A DNA stretch of 64,000 nucleotides. Source: a bacterium. GTDB lineage: Bacteria > Chloroflexota > Dormibacteria > UBA8260 > Bog-877. Numbering within the stretch: the stretch's first letter is position 1; every line of letters starts with the position of its first letter. Positions 1-7,980 of the stretch are shown one piece after another. The stretch is taken from the NCBI GenBank assembly GCA_021802115.1, contig JAKABA010000002.1, positions 57,294 to 121,293 on the forward strand, given 5' to 3'. The notes beneath the pieces were generated by a model. That model did not search any database. It saw only the letters and a program-made list of their open reading frames with translations, and was not told the DNA's origin. Both the position numbers and the translations under genes were made by a program.

Positions 1-303
1 TTCCCAGACCGTGACGGCAGCGGCACCAACGGGCTGGTGGTCCGACCCGCCAGCCTGCAGGTCCACGCCTTTGGGCCAGGGTCGAGGCGGAGGCACCAGC
101 GGATCGCGCGCTCGTTGGGCCTGCACTTCTCGGCCCGCCAGCTTCCCGGGCTCGCCTGGGACATCGATCGCCCCGAGGATCTTGACCCCCGAGAAGGACT
201 GGTTCCCGAGCCCCATCCGGTTTTGCCCTGGGCGCGGTCGCTGGCGCCGGTCCCGGTCGGTTCTCGGGCCGTCGGCTCCGGAGGCCTCCAAGATGTCAGC
301 TGA
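1..303 (+). CDS. cofC: 2-phospho-L-lactate guanylyltransferase, C-terminal part
   Basis: Only the last 100 codons are in the window, in frame 1 from the first base. The reading begins FPDRDGSGTNGLVVRP, the conserved D-x-x-G-x-GTN-x-L segment of CofC/FbiD, and continues with FGPGS, an arginine/histidine-rich helix and PGLAWDIDRPEDL, the usual C-terminal aspartate block of this nucleotidyltransferase. The family activates the phospho-lactate or phosphoenolpyruvate moiety with GTP in coenzyme F420 synthesis. Its stop lies 11 bases inside the start of cofE, so the two are translationally coupled. An in-frame opening that extends cofE upstream across this gene is an artefact. The missing N-terminus lies left of the window. 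Confidence 0.85.
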   Translation, partial: FPDRDGSGTNGLVVRPASLQVHAFGPGSRRRHQRIARSLGLHFSARQLPGLAWDIDRPEDLDPREGLVPEPHPVLPWARSLAPVPVGSRAVGSGGLQDVS

Positions 304-1075
304 GCGTCCGCTGGTCCGCGCCAGGCGCCTGCTCGCCTGGGCGGTCGAGGGGATTCCCGAGCTGCAGGCGGGACAGGACCTGGGTGCGATCTGCCGCGAG
401 CCTCTTAGAGTCGGGGGTGGGCTGCAGCCCTGGGACGTGGTGGTCGTCACCCACAAGGTCGTCTCCAAGGCCGAAGGCAGGGTCATGAGCCTGGCTGAGG
501 TGGAGCCGAGCGACCCCGCGCTGGCTCTGGGCCAGCGGGTTGGACAGGATCCACGCATGGTCCAGGTGATCCTCCAGGAGAGCCGCCGGGTGATCCGGGC
601 CGAGCCGGGAGTCCTGATCACGGAGACGGTCCAGGGTTTGGTCTGCGCCAACTCCGGGGTAGATCGCAGCAACGTCGGTGGAGGGGAGCTGGTGACCTGC
701 CTGCCGCTTCAGCCCGACCGCTCGGCTGCGGGGCTGCGACGGTCATGGCTCGATCTGGCCCAGGGAGGGCCGTTGGGGATCATCATCTCCGACACCTTCG
801 GCCGACCCTTTCGGGAGGGGGCGGTCAACGTCGCCATCGGAGTCGCCGGGATGCCGGCCCTGAGCGACCACAGGGGCCTGCAGGACGAGCAGGGTTACCT
901 GCTCCACGCGTCCACCATTGGCAGCGCCGATGAGATCGCCGGCATCGGCGAGCTCTTGATGGGCAAGATCGACCAGGTGCCACTCGCGGTGGTGCGGGGT
1001 TTCTCCTGGGAAGGGCCGGACGATGGCGCCGGGGTTCTCCAGCGGCCGGCGGATCGCGACATCTTTCGCCGTTAG
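293..1075 (+). CDS. cofE: Coenzyme F420-0:L-glutamate ligase
   Basis: 260 aa, the normal length for CofE or the N-terminal half of FbiB. The family adds glutamates to F420-0 using GTP in the cytoplasm. Recognisable blocks are WDVVVVTHKVVSKAEGR near residue 45, ITETVQGLVCANSGVDRSNV near residue 105 and LGIIISDTFGRPFREGAVNVAIG near residue 160, all typical of the F420 ligase fold. The ATG at 293 was chosen because the reading frame upstream overlaps cofC and has no family similarity. There is no fused nitroreductase-like C-terminal domain, unlike mycobacterial FbiB. Overlap with cofC indicates an F420 operon. Confidence 0.9.
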   Translation: MSAERPLVRARRLLAWAVEGIPELQAGQDLGAICREPLRVGGGLQPWDVVVVTHKVVSKAEGRVMSLAEVEPSDPALALGQRVGQDPRMVQVILQESRRVIRAEPGVLITETVQGLVCANSGVDRSNVGGGELVTCLPLQPDRSAAGLRRSWLDLAQGGPLGIIISDTFGRPFREGAVNVAIGVAGMPALSDHRGLQDEQGYLLHASTIGSADEIAGIGELLMGKIDQVPLAVVRGFSWEGPDDGAGVLQRPADRDIFRR

Positions 1076-1086
1076 TGGCCCCCGCT

Positions 1087-1095
1087 TGCTACCGT
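1087..1095 (+). promoter_or_regulatory. Extended -10 element before moaX-like gene
   Basis: TGCTACCGT fits the extended -10 form TGnTAnnnT. Only seven bases separate it from the ATG at 1103, which places the predicted transcription start on or next to the start codon, so a leaderless mRNA is inferred. No Shine-Dalgarno sequence is visible. Confidence 0.5.
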
Positions 1096-1102
1096 TGCAC
1101 CA

Positions 1103-1747
1103 ATGCCAGACGCTCAGGTTCGAGTCCTGCTCTTCGCCTCTCTACGCCAGGCCGCGGGGACGCCACGGCTGGATCTCGACTTGACTGCGGTGAGCTCCGT
1201 GGCGGCGTGCTGGGAGCAGCTCTGCAGCCTTCATCCCCAGCTGGCGTCGTGGCGCGCGGCGGTGCGCCCGGCGCTCAACCAGCGCTACGTTGACTGGGGG
1301 GAACCGGTCCGGCCCGGCGACGAGCTCGCCTTCATCCCGCCGGTCTCGGGTGGGACCGCCGGGGGCCAGGAGGTGGTTCGAGTCGGGCCCGGGGAGATCG
1401 ACCTCGCTGCCATGCAGGCTGCCCTGGAACTGAGCGGGGTGGGCGCTGTCGCCACCTTTGTGGGCGTGGTGCGCGACCCCGACCAGGGCCTGCCGGTATC
1501 CCACCTCACCTACGAGGCCTACCCGGAGATGGCGGAGGCGGAGCTGGCCAGGATCGTCGAGGAGGCCAAGCAGGCGGAGGGCGTCTCCCAGGTGCTGGTG
1601 CATCACCGCACCGGCCGGGTGGAGAGCGGAGTCGCCTCGGTGGCGGTGGTCGTCAGTGCCGCCCACCGCCACCAGGCGCTCGAGGCCTGCACCTACGTGA
1701 TCGACGCGGTCAAGGTGCGAGCGCCCATCTGGAAAGTGCTGGAGTGA
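1103..1747 (+). CDS. MoaD-MoaE fusion, molybdopterin synthase (MoaX-like)
   Basis: 214 aa. Residues 1-84 are a MoaD ubiquitin-like sulfur carrier ending in the diagnostic PPVSGG at 79-84. From about residue 88 the chain continues as MoaE, with FVGVVRD, LTYEAYPEMAE, HRTGRVESG, AAHRHQALEAC and VKVRAPIWK, the last carrying the active-site lysines. Molybdopterin synthase converts cyclic pyranopterin monophosphate to molybdopterin. MoaD needs a free C-terminal Gly-Gly to become a thiocarboxylate, so a fused form must be processed after the second glycine, as described for mycobacterial MoaX. The MoaE part stops soon after PIWK, slightly shorter than usual. A molybdenum enzyme of the sulfite-oxidase type is encoded at 36699-38255. 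Confidence 0.88.
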   Translation: MPDAQVRVLLFASLRQAAGTPRLDLDLTAVSSVAACWEQLCSLHPQLASWRAAVRPALNQRYVDWGEPVRPGDELAFIPPVSGGTAGGQEVVRVGPGEIDLAAMQAALELSGVGAVATFVGVVRDPDQGLPVSHLTYEAYPEMAEAELARIVEEAKQAEGVSQVLVHHRTGRVESGVASVAVVVSAAHRHQALEACTYVIDAVKVRAPIWKVLE

Positions 1748-1758
1748 GTTCCACCCCC

Positions 1759-1767
1759 TGTTAGACT
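1759..1767 (+). promoter_or_regulatory. Extended -10 element before wzm-like gene
   Basis: TGTTAGACT matches TGnTAnnnT. The gap to the GTG at 1776 is eight bases and there is no ribosome binding site, so initiation is probably leaderless. Confidence 0.5.
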
Positions 1768-1775
1768 CGGAGTCC

Positions 1776-2639
1776 GTGGCCAGCACCCAAGTCCTCCGGG
1801 AGCCGGGTTCCGTCTCCCGTCCGAGGGCTCCCCAATCCGGCCCCTTCACCCGCCGGCTCGAGCTGCTCTGGGAGCTCGTCCGCCGAGACGTCCGGGCCCG
1901 CTATCACGGCTCGGTGCTGGGGATCGGATGGACCCTGCTCAATCCCCTGGTCTTCATGCTGGTGTACGCCGTCGTCTTTGGCGACATCATCGGGATCAAG
2001 GGGCCGAGTGGCAAGTCCTACGCGGTCTTCATCCTGTCTGGGCTGCTGCCCTGGACCTTCTTCTCGCAAGCCCTGGTGATGGCCGCCAGCAGCATCATCG
2101 CCAACGCCGGGGTGATCCGCAAGGTGGCATTCCCCTGGATGCTGCTCACAGTCTCCACCGTGATCGCGGCCCTGGTCAACTTCCTGATCAGCCTGATCCT
2201 GCTGGTGCCCTTCATGCTCCTGGCCAAGCAGTCGGTCGGGCCGCCGCTGCTGGCGATCCCCGGGCTGATCCTGGTGTCCTTCGGGCTGGCCCTGGGGCTG
2301 GGCCTGATGCTGGCCGCGGCCAGCGTCTACTTCCGAGATCTCCAGTACATCATCAACCTCGCCACCATGGTCTGGTTCTACCTGACCCCTGTGATCTGGC
2401 CGCTAGCCCACTACCAGAGCTTCTTCTCTCGGGGCCAGGTCGGCTTCCTGGCCCACATCGTGGTCTACGCCAATCCCATGACCTGGATCACGGTCTCGTT
2501 CCAGGACGTGTTCCTGTTCAACCGGTGGCCCCAGCACTGGCACGGCCTGCTCTACTCGACCGTGCTGGCGGTGGCCTTGATCTGGGTGGGGCTGAGGGTG
2601 TTCCGCCGCCTCCGACGCCGTTTCGCGGAGGAGATCTGA
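1776..2639 (+). CDS. ABC-2 polysaccharide export permease (Wzm/TagG type)
   Basis: 287 aa with a short cytoplasmic N-terminus and about six hydrophobic segments. The conserved ABC-2 block WELVRRDVRARYHGSVLGIGW (residues about 32-52) precedes the first membrane helix. FSQALVMAASSIIANAGVIRKV is the cytoplasmic coupling region, and the WFYLTPVIWP segment near residue 205 is characteristic. With the ATPase that follows it forms an exporter for surface polysaccharide or teichoic-acid-like polymer on a lipid carrier. The GTG start is preferred because of the promoter immediately upstream. Its TGA overlaps the ATG of the ATPase gene by one base. Confidence 0.88.
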   Translation: MASTQVLREPGSVSRPRAPQSGPFTRRLELLWELVRRDVRARYHGSVLGIGWTLLNPLVFMLVYAVVFGDIIGIKGPSGKSYAVFILSGLLPWTFFSQALVMAASSIIANAGVIRKVAFPWMLLTVSTVIAALVNFLISLILLVPFMLLAKQSVGPPLLAIPGLILVSFGLALGLGLMLAAASVYFRDLQYIINLATMVWFYLTPVIWPLAHYQSFFSRGQVGFLAHIVVYANPMTWITVSFQDVFLFNRWPQHWHGLLYSTVLAVALIWVGLRVFRRLRRRFAEEI

Positions 2640-3862
2640 TGGCCCAGCCGCCGATCGTGGTCGAGGGCCTGAGCAAGCGCTTTCGCATTTACCACCAGCG
2701 CAGTGACACCCTCAAGGAGGCGCTGGTGGACCGCCGGCGCGCCCGCTTCGAGGAGTTCTGGGCGGTCAAGGAGATCAGCTTCGAGGTCCAGGAGGGGGAG
2801 ACCTTCGGGATCATCGGTGCCAACGGCTCGGGCAAGTCGACCTTGCTCAAGTGCATCGCCGGAATCCTGACCCCCGACCGTGGTCGGGTCTCCGTTCGGG
2901 GCCGCCTGGCGTCGCTGCTGGAGGTCGGGGCCGGCTTTCACCCCGACTACAGCGGCCGGGAGAACATCTACCTCAACGGCGCCATCCTGGGGCTGCCCCG
3001 GCGCTACATCAACTCGGTGATGGATGAGATCATCGGCTTCGCGGAGCTGGAGCAGTTCATCGACAACCCGGTCCGCAACTACAGCTCCGGGATGTACGCT
3101 CGCCTGGGGTTCTCGATCGCCATCCACATGGACCCTGACATCCTTTTGCTCGACGAGGTGCTGGCGGTTGGCGACGAGGCGTTCCAGCGGCGCTGCATCG
3201 ACCACATCGACGGCATGCGCCGGGACGGCCGCACCCTGATCTTCGTCTCCCACGCTGCCGACACCGTCCGCAATCTCTGCGACCGGTGCCTGTGGATAGA
3301 GAATGGCGCCCGGCGCGAGGTGGGTGAGACCGACTTTGTGGTCAATGCCTACATCGGGGAGGTCAACCGCCGCGAGATGGTGGCCCTGCAGGCCTCGGCC
3401 GCAGACCGTGGCGGCACCCAGCCCGGCTGGATGGGGGTCCGGCTGACGGAGGTCTCGTTCCTGGGAAAGGAGGAGAACTCAGTCGAGACCGGCGAGGAGC
3501 TGTCGGTGCGGATCTCCTACGAGGCTCCCGATCCCCTTCGCAACGTACGCTTCCGGATCTCCTTCTACCCCACTGGGCAGGCGACCCTGCTGAGTGCTCA
3601 GACCGATGATGGCGAGCTGGGCAGGGTGGCCCTGGAGGCGGCCGGAACCGTGACCCTGCGGATTCCACAGGTACCCTTCCTGGACGGCGTCTACGGGACC
3701 AAGGTGGAGATCGAGGACATCGCCAGCGGCAAGGCCTACACCGAGCTGGACCGGCCCCAGAGCTTTCGGGTCCAGGCCCCCGGTCGCTGGGAGTCCGGCC
3801 TGGCCCTGGTGGGACACAGCTGGGAGCTGCCGGTCCGCCACGAGAAGGTGGTGGGGGTCTGA
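2639..3862 (+). CDS. Polysaccharide ABC exporter ATPase with C-terminal glycan-binding domain (Wzt type)
   Basis: 407 aa. The nucleotide-binding domain covers about residues 5-235: Walker A GANGSGKST, signature motif YSSGMYARLGF, Walker B DILLLDEVLAVGDE and the switch histidine in FVSHAAD. Residues about 265-400 form a beta-rich domain like the Wzt C-terminal domain, which in O-antigen systems recognises the finished glycan end. The real start is the ATG that overlaps the permease stop, not the longer open frame running through the permease gene. Presence of the extra domain suggests chain-terminated polymer is exported, but no polymer-synthesis cluster is in the window apart from one glycosyltransferase next door. 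Confidence 0.9.
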   Translation: MAQPPIVVEGLSKRFRIYHQRSDTLKEALVDRRRARFEEFWAVKEISFEVQEGETFGIIGANGSGKSTLLKCIAGILTPDRGRVSVRGRLASLLEVGAGFHPDYSGRENIYLNGAILGLPRRYINSVMDEIIGFAELEQFIDNPVRNYSSGMYARLGFSIAIHMDPDILLLDEVLAVGDEAFQRRCIDHIDGMRRDGRTLIFVSHAADTVRNLCDRCLWIENGARREVGETDFVVNAYIGEVNRREMVALQASAADRGGTQPGWMGVRLTEVSFLGKEENSVETGEELSVRISYEAPDPLRNVRFRISFYPTGQATLLSAQTDDGELGRVALEAAGTVTLRIPQVPFLDGVYGTKVEIEDIASGKAYTELDRPQSFRVQAPGRWESGLALVGHSWELPVRHEKVVGV

Positions 3863-3873
3863 TCACGGAAGGT

Positions 3874-5094
3874 GTGCCGGGGGCTGCTGGACCGCTGGTC
3901 AGCGTCCTGGTCGTCACCTACGAGCCAGATCCCGACCTGCTCCGGGACTGCATTCAGTCGGTGGTTCGGTCCGACTATCGACCCCTCCAGCTGGTGGTGG
4001 TGGACAACGGGTCGCGCCGGGCCGGGGTGCGGGAGCAGGTTGAGAGCTTGCTGGTGGATCATCAGGAAGTCGCCCTGGCCTTCGCGGCCCAGGGCGACAA
4101 TCTCGGCTATGCCGCCGCCACCAACGTGGGGGTTGGGCTGGCAGATGGCGAGCTGGTGCTGCTGCTCAACCCCGACGCCAGGCTGGATTCAGATGCCATC
4201 CGGATCCTGGTCGAAGCGGCCCGCGCCCGTCCGACCGCGGCTGGCTTCGCTCCCAAGATCCTGCTCGCCAATCCCGGGGTGGCGATCGACTCGGTGGGAG
4301 TCGCGATCCACCCGGGCGGCGAGGGGTCCCAACGTGGCCTGGGCCAGGCCGACCTTGGCCAGTACGACCTCCAAGAGGAGGTGGCCGGACTGTCATTCGC
4401 GGCGGCTCTGATCCCGCGAGCGGCCTGGGCTCGGGTGGGACCCCTGGACGTTCGCTACTTCATGTTCTATGAGGATGTCGACTGGTCGCTGCGGGCGCAG
4501 GTTCTGGGGGAGACTTTCTGGACCGTGCCCGCCGCCCGCGTTCTGCACTTCCACTCCGCCAGCACTCGGCACCTGGGTGGAGGCTTCAAGACCCGCCTCA
4601 TCCAGCGCAACCTGATCTGGACAGCGGTCAAGAACCTGGAGACGGGGACCGCCGTCCGGGTGCTCCTGCGCCGCACCGCCGCCAACCTGCGAAGGATCTC
4701 CCGGCTGCGCCACCCCTCTGCCTCCGGGCGCGCTCTGGCCGAGGCGTGGTTGGGGCTGCCCGGGATGCTCGGCTCGCGGCGGGAGATCCAGCGCCGGCGC
4801 CGGCGTCGCGACGGTGAGTTCCTGGGGGGGCGGGGGGAGACCACCTTCTTTGACGCCGATCGGTACCTTCCCGAGACCAGCGTGGCCGCTTTGGTGGCGG
4901 TGCTCAGCCGGCTCTACGCGGTGGCGCCAGAGCCAGCTTTGGAGCGCACCTTGTTGCGTATCTCCAGCGCCGAGGCGACCGGGCTCGGCCGGGACCCTGC
5001 CCGGATCGCCGCCATGGTCCGCGCCGGCGGGATGACGGTGAGCCCGGCCCTGGAGTGGCTGCTGGCCCAGATGGAGCGAGCACCCAGGCGCTGA
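3874..5094 (+). CDS. Glycosyltransferase family 2
   Basis: 406 aa. The GT-A domain occupies about residues 8-260: VSVLVVTYEPDPDLL at the N-terminus, VVVDNGSR near 45, GYAAATNVG, then LLNPDA as the metal-binding DxD-equivalent and FYEDVDWSLRAQ as the acceptor-side ED motif, an arrangement typical of rhamnosyltransferase-like GT2 enzymes. The rest is arginine-rich and not recognised. It lies 11 bases behind the exporter ATPase and so is probably in the same operon, adding a sugar to the exported glycan. The start is the GTG at 3874; GGAAGG just upstream is rather close for a ribosome binding site, so a start slightly downstream is possible. Confidence 0.85.
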   Translation: MPGAAGPLVSVLVVTYEPDPDLLRDCIQSVVRSDYRPLQLVVVDNGSRRAGVREQVESLLVDHQEVALAFAAQGDNLGYAAATNVGVGLADGELVLLLNPDARLDSDAIRILVEAARARPTAAGFAPKILLANPGVAIDSVGVAIHPGGEGSQRGLGQADLGQYDLQEEVAGLSFAAALIPRAAWARVGPLDVRYFMFYEDVDWSLRAQVLGETFWTVPAARVLHFHSASTRHLGGGFKTRLIQRNLIWTAVKNLETGTAVRVLLRRTAANLRRISRLRHPSASGRALAEAWLGLPGMLGSRREIQRRRRRRDGEFLGGRGETTFFDADRYLPETSVAALVAVLSRLYAVAPEPALERTLLRISSAEATGLGRDPARIAAMVRAGGMTVSPALEWLLAQMERAPRR

Positions 5095-5146
5095 TTCGCT
5101 AGCCCGCATCCCGGGGCGGCTCCTGGGCCAGGAGGTGACGGTCGAG

Positions 5147-5168
5147 GCGATCGAGTGCACTCGATCGC
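5147..5168. repeat. 22-bp perfect palindrome
   Basis: GCGATCGAGTG followed directly by its reverse complement, with no mismatch and no spacer. It sits between the converging glycosyltransferase and DTR-repeat genes. There is no T-tract, so it is not a standard intrinsic terminator. A dimeric DNA-binding protein site or a bidirectional transcription end signal is possible. Confidence 0.7.
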
Positions 5169-5300
5169 GGTCCCCGCGAACCGTTCGAATTCAACCAGGA
5201 CGGCGCCTGGCGCGCGACCTGAGCCGCGAAGGCGGTGGCGCGATCGACCGACCCCGACGGTTGCGGCCCGGCCGGGGGACCAGCTGCCCCGAGCGGTCCC

Positions 5301-7499
5301 TCAGTTGAGGATCACCGCCATGTCCCCGTACGTCGAGTAGGCGTTGTCGAACACCGCCATCGGCACCCAGGCTTCCCCGGTGTAGGGAAAGCCACTGGAA
5401 GCCCGCAGCGGATTCATGATCAGGACGGAATTGGCCCCAATCCCAATCACCGCCACCCCGTGCTCGTGGTTGCCAGCCCAGGGGAAGCAGTTGCCCCCGG
5501 CGCAGATGGTCGTGGCCGTGTAGGGGCGCCAGTCGAAGGTGACCCAGGCCACCGCCGGGTGGTTTTCCTCAACCGCGGTGAACAGCTGGTCGGGAGTGAT
5601 CCCCTGGCCGGCTGCGAGCACCGTGCCGCCCACCGCCTGAGCCGCCCGGGCTACTGGCGGGAAATAGGTCCCCGGTTCGTAGTTGGCGCTCCCCGGGCCG
5701 TTGGGAGGTCCGACGAACTGCCGGTAGGGGTCTCCGCCCAAGCCTGGTCCAATGCCGGGCACCGAGCTGTCCACTCCCTCGATGCCCAAGAGCTGGGGTT
5801 GGGAGGGGTAGATGCCCTCATGCTCCAAAGCATTCTGGAGGGCCGCGTCCTCGCAATCCTCGTTGTACATCTGGGGCTTGAAGACGCTGATGCCGCTGAC
5901 CCCAAAGCCCCCGGTGGGGTTGATGGTGAAGGTGATCTGGGTTTGGCCCTGGGGGCCCACCTGAGGGCTGTTGGAGACCCAGGCCGTGAGGGTGTAGGTG
6001 CCCGCGGGCCAGCCGGCGGTGTCGTAGGTGAAGGTGTTGTCGCCGACCCAGCTTCCCTGCTGGGTCCAGGAGCCGTCCAGCAGCGAGGCGTCGTACTGAA
6101 AGCTGGCGGTGCCCAGAGGGCAGCTTCCTGTCACCGTGACCGTGACCGGGTCGCCGACCACTCCACTGCTGATGTTGGTGGACATGGCACCATCACTGCA
6201 GGTCGCCGCCATCAGGGCCGGGTCCGCAGTGGATGTGAAGTAGCCAAAGACGTCCAGGACCAAGGCGGCGCTGCCGTTGCCGAGGTAGGCGGTGACGGTT
6301 CCGGCCGTACTCAGCGATGCAATGTCCAAGTTGGCCACGGTTTGCCCAGCGCCCCAGTTCAGGTCTGAGCTGGGAGGTCGAATCAGGGCCGGGTAAACAG
6401 TGAGGAATCCGGGTGCGCTTGAGTCGGTGACGGTGACGTTGACTACCACCGCAGCGGCGCTGTCGGGAACAGCGCCGCCCACCAGGGCCTGGGTCATGGT
6501 GACCCCGTTACCCAGGCTGACGCCGGTCGACCTGGTGTCCAGGAGCCGGGTGGGGGGGAGGGGCACATAGAGGCCGCCGGCCGCCGGGCCGCTGCCGCTG
6601 GTGAAGTAACCGTCCACATCGACGATGACAGCGGCGCTCCCGCTGCGGTTGTAGAGCACGATCTGGCCGCTGCTGCTGCTGACCGGAACCAGCGCGCGGT
6701 GGGCCACGGTCTCGGAGGCCGTCCAGTTGAGGTCAGAGGTCCCAGGCCGTGAGGTGCCCTGGGGATATACCGACAGGTAGCTGGCGGCCGTGGTGTCGGT
6801 GACGGTGAGGTTGACCATCACGGCGGCGACTCCGGAAGCCGGAACCGTTCCCACTCCCGTCACCTGAACGATCAGACTGCTGTTGGCCTGCAGGGTGCTG
6901 CCTGCGTACGGGGCGCCGCTGCCGGAACGGGTGTCGGCGATCCTGGACGGAGTCAGGGGGACATAGCTGCCCGCGGCGACGGCACTGAGAGGGGGGGCGA
7001 AGTAGCCCTCCAGGTCCGCGATCACGGCCGCCTGGCCAGCTTCGTTGTAGAAGGTGACCTGGCCGGCAGCTCCGACCTGGACAATCGCCAGGTTGGACAC
7101 CGTCTCATTCGCGGTCCAGTTCAAGTTGGAAACCTCGGGACGGCTGGCGCCGGCGGGCCAGACGGTCAGATAGCTGGGCGCGGTGGTATCGGTGACGGTG
7201 ATATTGAGCACCACTGAGGACGCGTCGGCGGGCACCACGGAGGTGCCCCCCCTACCCACCACCGTCAGGTTCACGAGGGCATCGGGCCCAAGGCCCTGAT
7301 TGGTACTTCTGGTATCGAGCAGTCGGGCCGGTGGCAGGGCCGTGTACACGCTGCCCGTCACGGTGGCCGCTGCCGCCTGCGTACTGGTCGGGACCCCCAC
7401 CGTCGGCTGGGGGCGGCCGCCGGCCACCAGCGCACCAGCCAGCAGCAGCAGCGCGACGGAGACGGTAAGCAGGCGCCGACCGCTAGCCACCATGGCCAT
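5301..7499 (-). CDS. Secreted protein with three DTR repeats and a C39-like cysteine peptidase domain
   Basis: 732 aa. Residues 1-30 are a signal peptide (basic start, then LLTVSVALLLLAGALVAGG). Three tandem modules of about 130 aa follow, each opening with a variant of LPPARLLDTRS, carrying VxVNxTVTDTTAxSYLTVYP and SDLNW, and closing with AAVIxDVxGYFT. After a linker domain near residues 450-540, the last 190 residues resemble a C39-like papain-fold domain: YNEDCEDAALQNAL gives the candidate cysteine, HEHGVAVIGIG the histidine and IMNPL the third position. The substrate is unknown and it may be a cell-surface peptidase or adhesin. The ATG at 7499 is chosen because a -10 box lies six bases before it and the signal peptide begins there. 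An open frame continues upstream but is low-complexity. Confidence 0.8.
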   Translation of the reverse strand: MAMVASGRRLLTVSVALLLLAGALVAGGRPQPTVGVPTSTQAAAATVTGSVYTALPPARLLDTRSTNQGLGPDALVNLTVVGRGGTSVVPADASSVVLNITVTDTTAPSYLTVWPAGASRPEVSNLNWTANETVSNLAIVQVGAAGQVTFYNEAGQAAVIADLEGYFAPPLSAVAAGSYVPLTPSRIADTRSGSGAPYAGSTLQANSSLIVQVTGVGTVPASGVAAVMVNLTVTDTTAASYLSVYPQGTSRPGTSDLNWTASETVAHRALVPVSSSSGQIVLYNRSGSAAVIVDVDGYFTSGSGPAAGGLYVPLPPTRLLDTRSTGVSLGNGVTMTQALVGGAVPDSAAAVVVNVTVTDSSAPGFLTVYPALIRPPSSDLNWGAGQTVANLDIASLSTAGTVTAYLGNGSAALVLDVFGYFTSTADPALMAATCSDGAMSTNISSGVVGDPVTVTVTGSCPLGTASFQYDASLLDGSWTQQGSWVGDNTFTYDTAGWPAGTYTLTAWVSNSPQVGPQGQTQITFTINPTGGFGVSGISVFKPQMYNEDCEDAALQNALEHEGIYPSQPQLLGIEGVDSSVPGIGPGLGGDPYRQFVGPPNGPGSANYEPGTYFPPVARAAQAVGGTVLAAGQGITPDQLFTAVEENHPAVAWVTFDWRPYTATTICAGGNCFPWAGNHEHGVAVIGIGANSVLIMNPLRASSGFPYTGEAWVPMAVFDNAYSTYGDMAVILN

Positions 7500-7505
7500 G
7501 GCCCG

Positions 7506-7511
7506 ATGGTA
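7506..7511 (-). promoter_or_regulatory. -10 element of the DTR-repeat gene
   Basis: TACCAT on the minus strand, six bases before the ATG at 7499, with no ribosome binding site. A leaderless transcript is inferred. Confidence 0.45.
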
Positions 7512-7980
7512 GTCCCCGCCACGGTGCGCGGCTGGGCCTGCCTGTCGCGATCTGGTGGTGGTCACGAACCACTTGTGAGCGGGTGGTCGAGCATCTGGTG
7601 CTGCCCTCACGTCCGGGCCCCGCCTGGCCCGGCGGTGGCACTGTCGCATCGAGGTGGCGGGCAGCCGGCTGGGACGGGCAGGGCGGCCAATCCCGGGAAT
7701 GGGGTCTCCATTGAGACGCGAGTCGCTGGCTGGCGCTCGCGCCCAGGGTTCAGCACCCGACCTCGCCAAGAAGGCGCCCGGGCCGGTGCCGCCCCAACCT
7801 CGCCGGAGAATGGCCGAACCGCGCTCCCGCAGGGGCCACCTTCACGCGCCGGTGCTCCCGCGGTGGTCAGCGAGAACAGACTGGAGATAGCGGACGAGCC
7901 CGACCTGTCCGACGACCACCACTGGCGGCTTTTGTCATCCCGCCGAAATGTCGTGCAGGCTCGTACGCCCGGCCGCGAGA
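7512..7980. other. Non-coding or unrecognised stretch
   Basis: About 470 bases between the DTR-repeat gene and the end of the MarR-like frame. Open frames on both strands are proline/arginine-rich composition artefacts with no recognisable domain. No repeat or RNA gene was seen. Confidence 0.5.

Noticed and set aside
11..292. N-terminal extension of cofE as an open frame
   Set aside because: The same DNA in frame 1 encodes the conserved end of cofC, and cofE similarity begins at the ATG at 293.
1928..2638. 644-aa version of the exporter ATPase
   Set aside because: The extension is the permease gene read out of frame.
5235..6368. Plus-strand frame opposite the DTR-repeat gene
   Set aside because: Antisense shadow of a gene with clear signal peptide, repeats and peptidase-like domain.
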